A stretch of 64,000 nt of DNA from Septoria linicola (taxonomy: Eukaryota; Ascomycota; Dothideomycetes; Mycosphaerellales; Mycosphaerellaceae). Of this stretch, positions 19,433-30,722 are shown one piece after another. The notes under the pieces are model-generated. The model did not search any database, had not been told where the DNA came from, and saw only the letters and a program-made list of their open reading frames with translations. Within the stretch, counting starts at the first letter, position 1. Each line of letters opens with the position of its first letter. The position numbers were made by a program, and so were the translations under genes. The stretch spans positions 1,426,001 through 1,490,000 of the forward strand of contig CP099423.1 of assembly GCA_024114885.1 (NCBI GenBank), read 5' to 3'.

Positions 19433-19900
19433 GTTGAAGCCATTGTCTCAAGTAAGCAGAAATGATGCGCATTGAATCACTTTGATCGCTGTCAGCCATG
19501 CGATGTCGATCACGGACCTCGGCCCATGCGTCCCAGGATCTGGGGTCTGCGGCCCCGAATGCTACACAACGAAAGCGTGATCGTTTCGTGTGATCTGTTC
19601 TAGTAACACGAATTACTCTAAACTCTGTCACCGCAAAGATTGAGACCGCTGCGACTGGATCATAGCATGCGATCAGTGAAGCGATTGGCCATTCTCTCAA
19701 AGGAAGCTCCAGCGTTCTGCCATTTCCGGCACTGACCACTCAGTTTCATGACGATGAGCTGTGAGGAGCACACATAGTACTGTCAGATACGAAGCTGGCC
19801 AATTGTAGCGATTGGTGAAGCTATTGCCGTGGATGGTGAAGTAACGCTCCCACAGCTGTCTCCGGGAAACTCTCATGAGATCGGCGCTCTCAGCTGCAGC
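19433..19900. other. Intergenic, nothing recognised
   Basis: 468 bp upstream of the Nudix gene and downstream of the E2 gene. An open minus frame upstream of 19432 is replaced by the better spliced start at 19432, so it is left as 5' region. Confidence 0.45.
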
Positions 19901-20423
19901 TTATACTTTTGGATCATGGAACAGGAAGTTGATGTCCCGCGGCCGTTGACGATTATGCTTCACGAATTGTTCATCACCCGGGGGTCCTACAGTACACATG
20001 AGTATATGAGCCAATTCATGATCTTGTGTTCCTCTTACTTTCGTTCTTGGTATTGGAATCCAGCATGCTCTGCAAACTGAGACATATGGATTCCACGTTC
20101 TGAACCGGACTCCACCCTTGTTTGTCGAGGAGATCCAAACATATGATGCCGTTACTGTAGATATGCGGATGCATCGGTATTCTGCGTGCTGGCTCTGCAA
20201 GCTGCACAAACACAACCTCTGGTGGTTCTATCGGATATCCAGGTGGAAAGGTCATGCGCATGCGGTATTTCTCCTCGGGATCGTAGAGAGGATTGCCCAG
20301 CACTTGGATGTCCATCGTCCACTCTTTCAAGTCATCAGCAGAGACTATCGTGATGCCCTTGGGTGTCTCTCGCTGTAGCTTCGTCAACTCTTTCCCCAAC
20401 CGCTTCGCCATCATGCCCGCCAT
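19901..20423 (-). CDS. Ubiquitin-conjugating enzyme, UBE2W-like
   Basis: Two exons: 20423-20039 and 19986-19901, joined over a 52-nt intron (GTAAGA...TGTAG); 156 residues. The UBC fold is plain: RLGKELTKLQRETPKGI, YRMRMTFPPGYPIEPPEV, the HPH motif at 85-87, then YSNGIICLDLL with the catalytic Cys 95, and GWSPVQNVESICLSLQSML. The second exon adds RPPGDEQFVKHNRQRPRDI and ends NFLFHDPKV. This tail and the ICLDLL...WSPVQNV wording match fungal relatives of UBE2W, which attaches ubiquitin to disordered protein N-termini. The functional assignment rests on similarity only. Met 1, 4 or 5 could each be the start. Confidence 0.9.
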
Positions 20424-21239
20424 GGTGTCTCGAGAGTGTGTGTTGTTGCCACCACAGGCCGCGCGCCTCTATTGTCTGATTCCTGCTTCAGGCGGGACTG
20501 TGAGCGTCCCTATTGTGAGATCATCGACGTTGCCTGGTTGGGAATTGAATGTCGAAGGTCGCTGGATCAGGTGTAAGACTGAGGTTGATGGTGTTACTAC
20601 GCAAATAATGATTGCACAAACGATAAAGTGCTAGAATGTTGTGAATGCTGTCCGCTAGGTCAAATGTTTGGCGGGAGCTCTAGTTATTCAGAAAGTAGCA
20701 TGGAGCGCGCACAGGCCACAGAAGTGGGGCTCGTGCTCCGAGACCCTGACCCTGACGGACTACGACTGCCCCAAGACGCTGATAATAGTGAAGAGGTCGT
20801 GATAGCAAAGAATCGCCCGAGGTTAAGTGAGGCTCTGATGGTTATTGGGAGGACTGATAACGCGTAGGCACATACGGACACGTTAGCGTGCATAAAATTA
20901 TTGTTCTGAGCTGATACAAGAGAGAGGCTTTCACTTTGGTGATGTACGTGGGGCTGAGCAGTCGCACCGCCTCGTGGGCCTCTTGGACTGCTCTAAGTTA
21001 GTCACGACCGACTGTTCCAGCTCCTTGAATAGAAACACGCACGCACGCTCATAACGTCTCCACCACTTCTCACTCCTTCGACCACCGTCTAGAGCCATTG
21101 ACTTGTCCAAAAAGCAAGAATCGACTTCTGAAACAGCAGCGACATACAAACTTTCCAGATCAGCTCGAGCACTCATACCAACACAGAAGGAGTAACAGCT
21201 GAAGAAGAGCGGCTCGACGCTGCCGCTCGTGCAGACAAC
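20424..21239. other. Intergenic, divergent 5' region
   Basis: 816 bp between the divergent E2 and kinase genes. It contains one 79-codon open frame (20628-20867, + strand) with no recognisable character, which I do not call as a gene. Otherwise promoter and leader sequence. Confidence 0.5.
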
Positions 21240-22824
21240 ATGTCGTGTGAGTCCTTCCCTCGAACAGTGTCGTCCATGTCTTTCCTGCACTGCTTGCTTC
21301 TGCCTGGCTCTGCTCTCACAACCTCAAACCATCCTTTGGCCCAGTCTCAGCGCATTGGTACCTGAACGCAACCTTGAACCTAGGAGCCGCGTTTCACCTT
21401 ACATCATTCCTAGAGACACCTATTGCCAACATTATGTTCGCGCATGATCGCAACTCTCCTGATCCCTCAGGACATGGTGGTACATGATGAAGCGATCCAG
21501 ATTCGGCTCCATCAAGCGTGCCATACCACTGAAACCCAAGCTGACTCTGCAAACTACAGTACAAGGCATGCTGAACAAGCTACACGGCCAGCCCGAGAGT
21601 TATGATCGAAAGTCGAAGTACCGATTTGGGAGGACTCTGGGCGCCGGCACCTATGGTATTGTCAAAGAGGCCGAAGGGCCTACAGGAAAAGTGGCAGTCA
21701 AGATCATTCTGAAGAAGAACGTCAAGGGCAATGACCAGATGGTGTACGATGAACTGGAAATGCTGCAAACGCTGAAACACCCACACATTGTTAAATTCGT
21801 CGACTGGTTCGAATCGCGAGACAAATACTACATCGTCACCCAGCTTGCGACGGGTGGTGAGCTGTTTGACCGCATTTGTGACAAGGGCAAATTCACAGAG
21901 AAAGATGCATCGCAGACGATCAAGCAAGTGCTGGAGGCAGTCGACTATCTGCACTCCAAGGATGTGGTGCATCGTGACCTCAAGCCAGAGAACCTTCTCT
22001 ACTTGACACGCCAACCGGATTCAGATCTCGTGCTTGCTGACTTTGGCATCGCAAAGCATTTGGATAGCCCTGAGGGAGTGCTGAAGACAATGGCTGGCTC
22101 ATTTGGCTATGCCGCACCGGAAGTCATGCTGAAGAGAGGCCATAGTAAGCCGGTCGACATGTGGTCATTGGGTGTCATTACTTACACACTCCTCTGCGGC
22201 TACTCTCCATTCCGATCCGAATCATTGCAAGAGCTCATTGAAGAGTGCCGAAGCGGGAGAGTGGTATTCCACGACCGGTATTGGAAAGATGTCTCAAAGG
22301 GCGCGAAGGGGTTCATCAATCGCCTGCTCAAGCCTGATCCAGCTCAACGAGCCACAAGCAGGGAAGCGCTGCAGGATCCGTGGATCGCTGGTGTTGGTGC
22401 TTCCGATCACAATATTCTGCCTGAGATCAAGGCATACATGGCTACTGCCAAGCTCAAGCGAGGTATCGAGCTTGTCAAGCTTGCCAACCGGATCGAAGCG
22501 CTCAAGCTGCAGGAAGACGAGGAGGAGGAAGGACCGAACGATGCGGACGTCCCAGCCGATGCTCTTGCTGCGGCGGACCAGGCTGTCGCGCGATCTCGAG
22601 AAGGTAGTGCTGCGAGCTTGGCTGTACCTGGTGGAGAACCGCAACGAAAACGAAGTCTTAGTAAACTGGCGAAGAGCGCGATTTTCCGCGAGGTGAGGAT
22701 AAGCGCACATTGATATCGATTGATATATGCTGACTATTCGCAGGTTGTCCTCGCTAAAGTCCGTGAGATGAAAGCCGAAGAGGAGAAGACGAAGACACTG
22801 GAGGCCGCAAGCTCGAAGCACTGA
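21240..22824 (+). CDS. Calcium/calmodulin-dependent protein kinase (CMKB-like)
   Basis: Main exon 21560-22692, last exon 22744-22824 after a 51-nt intron (GTGAGG...CTGAC...GCAG). The start is less certain. A 7-nt first exon at 21240-21246 (ATG TCG T, followed by GTGAGT) joined to 21560 gives [18 protein letters not shown], close to the N-terminus I recall for fungal CMKB kinases. Without it, ATG 21484 or 21568 would serve. The kinase domain is complete: GAGTYGIV, Lys about 50, HRDLKPEN with Asp about 142, DFG Asp about 163, [10 protein letters not shown] and DMWSLGVI. After the domain comes [20 protein letters not shown], the expected autoinhibitory/calmodulin-binding helix, and a Glu-rich tail ending [16 protein letters not shown]. 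It phosphorylates Ser/Thr targets in response to Ca2+/calmodulin. Confidence 0.9.
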
Positions 22825-23111
22825 TGGTTCGGGTGTGGTCTTTAGCTGATTGAGGGACACGGTGATCCCTTTACAGAGTTGCGGCGCGAGCTGGGGGTTA
22901 GCGGATTCGACCTGACATGCCGCACGTCTGAGAGTGATTGAGCACTGCTTTTAGCATGAATTACAGATACCATCATAGCTTCAACGAAGATTGATTGATA
23001 GCAGGTCGCCCGGCGATCGCTGCACATCCAATTTGTCATCCAATCACACAATCTGTTCCTGCTTTGTACTAGAAGATACTGAATCTCTTCCGTCTTCTCG
23101 ACCTGACCGGT

Positions 23112-23498
23112 CTACAGCGTCTTGCTCTTGTTCAAAAAGCCATTGCCAAATGCCAACAACCCGACCGTTGCCAAAACTGACAGTCCCGTTGGCAATGGCT
23201 TGAAGCCACCCTTTATAGCGCGAGGGATCGAGGATCCGGCAAGCACTACCGACGCGATGAGGGCTGCTTCAACTCCATAGGCTTGACGATTCTGAAGTCG
23301 GTAGCCACCAAGCAGGTAGAGAGCTCCTACTGTACAGCCTGCTGCTACTGAAGGAATAGAGCCTGTGCGAACGTAGCCGGTGATACCGCCGCCTGCCGTC
23401 AAGAGGCCGAAAACAATTGCTATGGTGGAGAGAGACTGGCAAGGAAGATGTTAGTTTGTGGTTGGCTAGCATGTAGAAGAGCTGGTTATGCTAACCAT
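23112..23498 (-). CDS. TMEM14 family small membrane protein
   Basis: Exon 1 is only the start codon (23498-23496). After a 60-nt intron (GTTAGC...GCCAG) exon 2 runs 23435-23112, giving 108 residues: MSLSTIAIVFGLLTAGGGIT and onward. Four hydrophobic segments, the GGGITGYVRTGSIPSVAAG motif and YLLGGYRLQNRQAYG match the TMEM14/YJR085C family. These are mitochondrial or ER membrane proteins; in animals TMEM14C transports haem precursors. Without the intron the first membrane segment would be lost, which supports the unusual 3-nt first exon. It is divergent from OST2 and converges with the kinase gene. Confidence 0.88.
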
Positions 23499-23868
23499 TT
23501 TGTTGTTTTGCGTTGCTTGTGTTGGTGGAAGTGCGGATTTAGTGCTGCTTGACATTGGTGGGAGTCGGAGTTCAGAGTGGTGTTGTTGTTATGATAGTCG
23601 TAAGTGCAAGCTGACCTTTGGGAGCTCTCGCGACGGATCTCGCTACTATGGCGAGAGATGATGGGCTGCCGCGGTTGCGATTTCTGGGGTAACTAGAGCT
23701 GAGAAAGTTCATGCTAAACTCCGACATCCCGATCAACAACCCTTGTCGTGAAGTGAGGACAGCTTTGCGAGGCGCATCATGTTAAAGTGAATTAGACAAA
23801 TCAACCACACAACAACTACAACTCCTCCACCATCCTCTCGTACGCTCCAGCCTCGAATCACCACAAAA
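23499..23868. promoter_or_regulatory. Shared divergent 5' region, TMEM14 / OST2
   Basis: 370 bp between the two start codons with no coding sequence. An ATTGG (inverted CCAAT core) at about 23554 is the only familiar element. Confidence 0.45.
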
Positions 23869-24525
23869 ATGGCACCAAAGAAATCCGCTCCCGCTACCAT
23901 CCCCGCTTCGAGCGCAACATCCTCTGCCACGCAACCCCGAACCGTCACATCCAAAACCTTTGAGAACAAATCCGCGCCTACCACATCATCTTCCTCCTCT
24001 TCGACAGCTTCACAGCTACGAGCGCAAGACTTTCAGAGTATAGTCACGCACATCTGGAACAACTACAACCAAAACACAGCACAGCGCGTCAAGTTGATTG
24101 ATACGTTTATGGGATTCTTGCTGGTGGTGGGAGTGCTGCAGTTTGTGTATTGCGTGTTGGCGGGAAATTATGTATGTGCAAGCAATCGTTCTGGGATAGT
24201 CGATGGCTTCAAAGCTAGGAGTGGTTGAGGGGAAGCCGGGGAAGCTATGCTAATCATGATATTCACAGCCATTCAATGCTTTCCTGTCAGGATTCGGCGC
24301 GACAGTAGGGCAGTTTGTTCTTACGGCGAGTTTGAGAATTCAGACAAATCCTGAGAACAAGGCGGACTTTGAGAGGATCAGCCATGAGAGGTGAGTGTTG
24401 CAATGATGGAGAGGGAGAGTTAGTCCACGTAGACGTGGAGCACTAATATGGATGGTAGAGCTTTTGCCGATTACGTCTTTGGGAGCTTGGTTCTGCACTT
24501 CTTCTGTGTGAACTTCATCAATTGA
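23869..24525 (+). CDS. OST2: Oligosaccharyltransferase subunit OST2/DAD1
   Basis: Three exons: 23869-24171, 24269-24390 and 24459-24525, with introns of 97 nt (GTATGT...TTCACAG) and 68 nt (GTGAGT...GGTAG); 163 residues. A variable S/T/A-rich N-terminus (about 1-50) precedes the DAD1 domain: [58 protein letters not shown] and [20 protein letters not shown], ending in FIN. The three membrane helices and the [11 protein letters not shown] signature are diagnostic. It is a subunit of the ER complex that transfers the lipid-linked glycan to Asn-X-Ser/Thr. The long disordered N-terminus is common in filamentous fungi. Confidence 0.95.
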
Positions 24526-24871
24526 GCGGATCGAAAGACTGAGGAAGAGCGGATCAGAAGGCATAGCTGGAACGTGGATGTGAGCAGGACGGGAAGTTGG
24601 GGCGCTGTGTTGAGTACGGAAGCAAAAACAGCGCATAAAGGTGATCCGATGAGACACAAAACGCTACGGACATGTTCACCACAAAGATGCTGGGACAGCA
24701 GGATGGGATCTAGACTCAAGCCAAAGTGGCCGACTTTTTACACTTCTATTGAACGGTGCCATCAGCTACGTTGCTCAGCGCTGTTCTCGAGCATCCATAG
24801 CCCGCTTTGCTAGTGCGCTATGTGCAACACATCACAAGGAGTCGTTCTGCGGTCGTGAATATCTATCTAAT

Positions 24872-25899
24872 CTAAGCGGATGCACCGCTGATGTAGAACC
24901 ACTTGTCAATGCTGGGGTCAATTGGCGCTGGTGTCTTGTCCTCGTGAGCTGGAATGTTGAGCGACTTGGGGTCGACACGGTTGGCGCTCTGCTGAACGGA
25001 CACGTTGGTGCTACCAGGACAGTCAGTTCTGGCTGCTCACTCGTCACACTTTCTTTCCGAATATACTCACAGGTTGATGTCGCCTGGCTGGGTCTTGCCG
25101 GTGATCAGCTTGTCCCAGGCCTCGGCGCACTCGCGGATGACCTCCGTGGCGTACTTCCTGTTCTTGCACTCGCCCGAGAAGGCAAACTGGTTCTCTGGCT
25201 TGCCATCTGGGATCTTGTAGATGCGGAACCACTCATTGGTCGCGCGGAGGAGACCTGGAAGGTGGCGCTCGACATCCTCAATGTCATTGAGCTTGGGCGC
25301 GAGAGGGTCGTTGACATCGATGACGATGATCTTCCAGTCGGTCTCGCCCTCGTCGAGCAGAGCCATGACACCGAGGACCTTGACCTGCTTGACATCACCT
25401 GGCTTGGCCACAAGCTCGCCAATTTCGCAGACATCAAGCGGGTCGTTGTCACCCTTCTGCTTGGTCTCTGGGTGGGTGACATTTGGGTCCTCCCATGTCT
25501 GTGGGAAGGCTCCGTAGTTCCAGAGGTAACCCTTGTGTGGGAAGCAGTTGCGAACGAAGCGGAGCTTGCCCTTCTTGGTATCCTGCTTGATTGGGTTGAG
25601 TTCCTCATCCTTGGAGATCTAATGTTATATATCGTCAACCTCTGTTCGAATCTGCCTCATTGTCCCGACCACTCATTGTCAAGGGCATCTTCTGCAGTAA
25701 CACGCACCTCCTGCTTAGCATTGGTCCATCGAGGGATCTCGACGACCATGTTCAGCACCGTTTGCTGCTCATTGGCGTAAAGAGGAATGTCGTGGAATGG
25801 CGAGACCGGCACGCCATCCTTCTCGATGTAGATGCGGTGCTCGAGGGTGTGTGGTGCACCGACCTTGCGGGCGGTGTAGGTGGACGATGCTCGCGACAT
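24872..25899 (-). CDS. IPP1: Inorganic pyrophosphatase (family I, IPP1 type)
   Basis: Three exons: 25899-25708, 25618-25071 and 25010-24872, with introns of 89 nt (GTGCGT...TTAG) and 60 nt (GTGAGT...CTGAC...GTAG); 292 residues. [20 protein letters not shown] begins the cytosolic form. The active-site signature D-N-D-P-L-D-V lies in [44 protein letters not shown] and WDKLITG complete the family pattern. It hydrolyses PPi to phosphate with Mg2+, pulling biosynthetic reactions forward. The same frame is open upstream to 26268 without a stop, and an ATG at 26154 would add an 85-residue Arg/Ser/Ala-rich, presequence-like extension (see finding). The start at 25899 is chosen because the conserved protein begins there. 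It converges with OST2. Confidence 0.94.
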
Positions 25900-26399
25900 G
25901 GTTACAGCGTGGTTTGGGTTGCTGTTTGGATGTGAAAGATGACCAGAAAGTTGTCGAGCTCGCGCTTCGATTTTGCTCGACCCCATAGTGGGGCAATTGC
26001 GTCTGCCAGGGTCTCTCTTGCCCGCTGTCGCAGCAGCTGTTGAGAAAGCCGGCGTGCCTGACTGCACAAAAGACGTTGACGAGCGACCAGTGGCGACAAC
26101 AGCACGTGTCAGCAGCCTCCCATGCAGAGCGGTGTACAAGCGCATCGAACGCATGCAGATGGAAATGGGTACGAATAGTAACGAATATGCTTGGTAGCAA
26201 TGACGGCCGAGGTGCACGACAAGGAGCTCAACCGCAATCCCGTGACGGCGAATGGTCGAGAGGCTCAAGAAGCAGAGGCCTCCGTTCTCGGCTCGAACTC
26301 GGCTGTCAAAAGTTCACTGGAATCAGACGATCATGATCAACATGAATGTGTGGCTGTCGTGCGCGGTATGCTAATGTTGGCAATGGTATTCTTGTAACA

Positions 26400-28685
26400 T
26401 CAGTACAACATATTCGGCCTCCAAAAACCCGCCATTGTCCCTGGGACATTCGCGCGATCTACACATGACCTAATATCATATTCATCTTCGTGGAAGTCTC
26501 CTCCGTCCTGCATCTGCATCAAACACGGCTCTGTCCATGTCATCGCATCCTCGAGAAGTTCTGGAGGCTGCTCAAAGTACATTTCGTTGTTCTCGGTGTG
26601 GTGCAATGTTCCGCTGCGACCGTCATGGTGGAGATCAGGTGCGGTATCGTCGGCAATCCGCCGCACGGGTTCCTCTGCTTGTCTGCTGCTGATATTCAAG
26701 TGTCCGTCTTGTGTTCCTTGCCAAAGAGTTTCATTTCCCTCTCCTGCAAATGCGGTATCGACAGCAACCCATTCTTCGCGTCGCGTGGGGTAAGAAGCAA
26801 GTTGCGTTGCCGTCGGAAGTCCTTGGCCATTCGAGGTCGTTGCAGAACCCCTGTGCGGTGGTTGTTGACTCTCGATCATACGATTCTGTCCTGCACGACT
26901 GAAGCCTCGTTGAGGCACTTGTGGGCGCGGCAACTCGACCAGTAGAGGCCTGCCATACTTGTCTACATACTGCGAAGGATCAGTCGGATGTTTGATATCT
27001 GTCATTTCCGGCCAGGCCTGTGCAATAGGGGCGGCCATAATACCAGGACTTTCTCTTCTGGAACTCGAGTAGGCCATCTGCGGCGGTCTCGAGACCGCAT
27101 TGAGAGCGTCTCGCAAGGTCTCGCTGGCGGGCGTCGACGTGACTGGATCCTGGTTCTCCTTACCAGCGCTGTGGTGACTAACACTACGTCGTTGCCGAAG
27201 CGAAGATGATCTGTTCTGAATGTTGTGCATTTCGCGCAGAACCAAGATGTCCGATGTGTGATAGCCGTCGGAGCCCAGATCATCATAGTGGACAGCCGCA
27301 TGTGGTGTCTCCGTGGAACGTCTTTGACGTCCGATAGAAGTGGTCGAGCCAAGAGCACTTTCTAGATAAGGCACAGCCTCGTGATATGTCGCTCCATGGC
27401 GTTGGACCATTCGAGGCTGACCGGCATGAATGTTCCTGTCAGGCTCCTGTATTGCCACTGTGTGTTGCCGCGGTAAAGACATGCTCGAGTTATGGCTGAG
27501 TCGGCTGAAGTTTCGAGCTATGGGCCGCGCTGGTGAAGGCGGCTCCAGGTGCACTGAGTGACTGCGTTTGGTTGGGACTTGCTGCTCTGGTGCCATCGAC
27601 TCTGACCAAGTGTAGCTGCTCCTGCCGACAGTGTCTGCATGCGCCACGCCTCTGCTACCAAATCCAAGAAATGGCTTTCCAGGGAGTTCTACCGGGTTTC
27701 GAAGCTGGGCGCTATGCTCCGTGCTCTGGCAGGTTTCTACTGCAGGTCGTACCTGGACGTCGGCCCCTGGAAGATGATCATGCCGGCGGCTCTGCTCAGC
27801 GCGCCGCTCTGTCGTCACGTTGCGGAAGTATGCCGAGATCTCTTCTTCGCGAAGCTCTTTGCGGCTCTTCTTGCTCTGTTTCGGTGCTTCATTTGCGCCT
27901 GGATGATCTCGGGCGCCCTTTGATTTGGACAAGAACTTCATCTCATTGAAGACAAGGTCCGGCACTAGCCATGATCAGCTTCGAGGCGAGGTTCCTACCA
28001 GCATGATACTTACAGCCTGGGCCGCTCGCAGCTATAGGTGCTGATGCTCTACCATGGTTGAATATGCCGATGCTAGCCTCAGGTCGGAGCTACGGAACTA
28101 TCAGTCTGAGTGCTCATGACAGTGGTGATCCTTCCTCATCCTCACCGTAAGTCGGTTGTTCTTGGGCCCATTCTTGAGCTGGAAGCTCTGCACAAGTCCT
28201 GTTGTGCGAGCACCATCTGCATTACGATGGTTCTTGCGCTGCTTCGACTTAGCCCTAGGTTTGCGTGCTCGATCTTCCCTCACTTTCTTCGTCTTGGCTT
28301 GGTAGCGATCTGGTCTGGTCTTGCGTCTTGCGCGCCTCTCAAAGGCCTTGACAGGCTCCCGGGCTTGTCCTGAAACACTGCTATCGCTCTGCTGAGAGCT
28401 GCTATCACTAGACGAGTCTACAGCCTCTTTAGCTGCATGCCGGATGCGGTCAGAGCTCGAGAAATGTGCTGGTCGCTGATTGCGTTCTCCACGGAGATGA
28501 TGCCCTCGTTGTGCCCCCTTGGAGTGTCGGTCACCACAAGCTCGTTTCTTTTTCTGCTGGTCGTCAGGACTTGCAGGCCTCCGTGCGCGACTGTGAAGTT
28601 GAGGCAAATCAGGAAGGCTTGGATGGTCTTGCTCCTCCGGCGGCTCTCTATCCGCCGTGTTCTGGAGCCACTCCCCGATGTCCAT
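26400..28685 (-). CDS. Large, mostly disordered conserved-looking fungal protein, function unknown
   Basis: Three exons: 28685-28146, 28089-28014 and 27964-26400, joined over 56-nt (GTGAGG...CCGTAG) and 49-nt (GTAAGT...GCTAG) introns, about 726 residues. It starts MDIGEWLQNTADREPPEEQ. A basic region with RRKTRPDRYQAKTKKV and KSKQRKNHR precedes an island, VQSFQLKNGPKNNRLTLRPE, then ASIGIFNHGRASAPIAASG and LPDLVFNEMKFLSKS. That island crosses both introns and reads smoothly only after splicing, which is good evidence for the model. The remaining ~500 residues are rich in S, R, H, Q and P. The 'RRKTRPDRY' and 'LKNGPKNNRLT' wording recurs in my memory of uncharacterised Pezizomycotina proteins. 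No catalytic motif or membrane segment is visible. Confidence 0.75.
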
Positions 28686-30722
28686 CGGCAAGGGATTCCG
28701 AAGCGCTTGCAGATGGCGGTATGAAGATTGCGGTCAAGTCGTTCGGCAAGCCGATCTCGGTCGTCAATGCAATGTGTGGCCTGTGTTCCGTATCGTCGCA
28801 CCATGTGTTGGGCCCTCACCGACTATCTCGCATGTCTTCGTCGTTGTCGCACACAATCCTTGAGGCATGGAGACTGCATGCCAAAGTCGCGCAGTGTCAG
28901 CGATAGAGCGTTCTAGATTCATGTTTGAGGTTAAAAAGTGACAGGTCTGACACCAACACCACCGTCGGCAGGGACGCAGTGAGTGGATCCACCTGCCCCA
29001 GCATTGATTGTTGCTTGTGTGCACCTGCCTTGCGAGACTGCGGAGTATCAGAGCTGTCTCAGATTGAAGACGATCAAGCAGAGCACCGGTCACGGCACAT
29101 TCAACTCAATTGGATACTTGGCAACAGACAACAACCTGGTGTAGACGGACGTCGGATCAGCTTTGACTTTGTCGTATCGCCGCGCGAAGCGTGAAGTCTC
29201 GCGGCTGGCGACACAAGGCTGTGAATCTGCGACTGGGGAGTGCAGCATGGACGCGCAGCATTACCACCTGCAACTGCTGCCAACCTCAGCCTTGCCTCGC
29301 CCTGCTGTCGTCGCGCAATGTTGAGGAAATCATGGCATGTAGCGGCCGGGATATAGTTGTATGCCGCGCGCTGTAGCTGCCCAATGTCGCATCAGTGTCG
29401 CCAGCCATCCCAGGCCTTGATGCGATACGGAATTGTGCACAATCTGCTTCAGTCTAGCGTCCGAACGCTTCTGTTCCTTCGCGGCTCCGGTTCGACCTGC
29501 ATACCCACTTGCTGCTCCCTTCCGGCTCCAGATAGCGTCAATTAGAAAGGATGTCAGCTGTGAAGAAGTCGATGCGACGTGTTGTTCTCGCTGAAGAAAG
29601 AGTTCGCCGAACAAGGTCAGTCCCTGGTTGCCGATCTGCGGAAGAAAGTCTTGCGACCAGATTCGTCTACCATTTGACATCCACACCACTCATGTCGCAC
29701 CAGCCAGCTTGGGTTGTCTTCGTTTGCGGCTTTTGCCATTTTGCTGCATGTGACTCTCTGTCGCTTCCCCGATAGCGATGTCTCGCCTCATGCCAGGATG
29801 GCTTCACAGCATCGACCACTTCATGCAACGCGAGCTGATTTGTCGTCTGCATTCCTCCGTACCCAGACCCAAGGTAAACTTGAAGCAAGCAAAGCTCTCA
29901 ACGACGCCATCCATGATCGATACAGCGTTCTGCCTGTAAACTACTGCAGCGCTACTGCTTGAACCAGTGCCCATCCGCATCGCAGGACTAGCACGGGGTC
30001 AAATCACCAGTGAGAGCTACAGATCTCAGGCCGTTGACTGCATGTCATTTGTCTAAAGCAGGTCGAGCTAAGGTCGTGGACCACTCACAGCCCGTATAAC
30101 CACGTACATTTCTGTCTTGAAAGCGCAATATCGCGGATCTTGGAGACGATGAGACCCAATCGCAGTGCTCAGAGGCAATGCCGCCTCGCAAGCATGCCAT
30201 TCGGCTGCGGCATCCTGCGTCCGGTATGGCCTGATGAGGCGATGAGGGGCATCTCAGCCGCGCCCCTCTTCTTCTGACCCTCAGCTTCCAACTTTTCTCA
30301 TCGAGCTCACAGTCGTATTCTGTGCTGATCGGTTGTCCCGGGTCGTTGGTGCTCTCTCTTGTCTGCCACTGGTGTGCTTTTTCGAACAAATAGTAGGATC
30401 TTCTGTGTGGTGTTTGCGACATTTCGGCACTTCAAACACTGGGACTGGTTCACTTCGGCGACTCCATTTACGGTGCGTACCTCAGTTCACATAGCTCGTT
30501 AGCCACGTGCTGATCCTTGTCATTGGTCACGACGCATGTGACCCAACTGCCTACTTTCTTCAATCAGTCTGACTTCTCTTCCAGACATCCACAAACACAA
30601 AATTTCCGACATCTGCAACTTTCCGTTTCCACACGGCCGAGACGAGTGCGAGAGTGTGCGGTGCTACCACAGAGCGTGACCGGCGAGATCTATTCGGTCC
30701 TTACCTACAGTAACGATCCATC
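28686..30722. other. 2-kb gene-poor stretch
   Basis: No recognised gene. Two places look faintly coding on the minus strand: 29330-29888, where two overlapping frames each carry a protein-like stretch, and 30045-30422 (listed separately). No transposon ends, tRNA or long repeat noticed. The last 300 bp would be the 5' region of the RRM gene. Confidence 0.45.
30045..30422 (-). CDS. Possible small gene, unknown
   Basis: An open frame of 125 codons starts at 30422 (MSQTPHRRSYYLFEKAHQW), divergent from the RRM protein gene 300 bp away. The first 50 residues (…PISTEYDCELDEKSWKLRVR) look protein-like; the rest is less convincing, and an intron beginning at one of the GT sites is possible. No family recognised. 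It may be spurious. Confidence 0.25.
   Translation of the reverse strand: MSQTPHRRSYYLFEKAHQWQTRESTNDPGQPISTEYDCELDEKSWKLRVRRRGARLRCPSSPHQAIPDAGCRSRMACLRGGIASEHCDWVSSSPRSAILRFQDRNVRGYTGCEWSTTLARPALDK

Noticed and set aside
19368..19739. Minus-strand 123-codon frame upstream of the Nudix gene
   Set aside because: The spliced start at 19432 gives the proper N-terminus and uses part of the same DNA in another frame.
20628..20867. 79-codon plus frame in the E2-kinase gap (MLECCECCPLGQMFGG…)
   Set aside because: No recognisable domain, no splice support, and comparable frames exist on the other strand.
24749..25780. A 343-codon plus-strand open frame
   Set aside because: It is the mirror of the pyrophosphatase gene, whose exons, splice sites and active-site signature are clear on the other strand.
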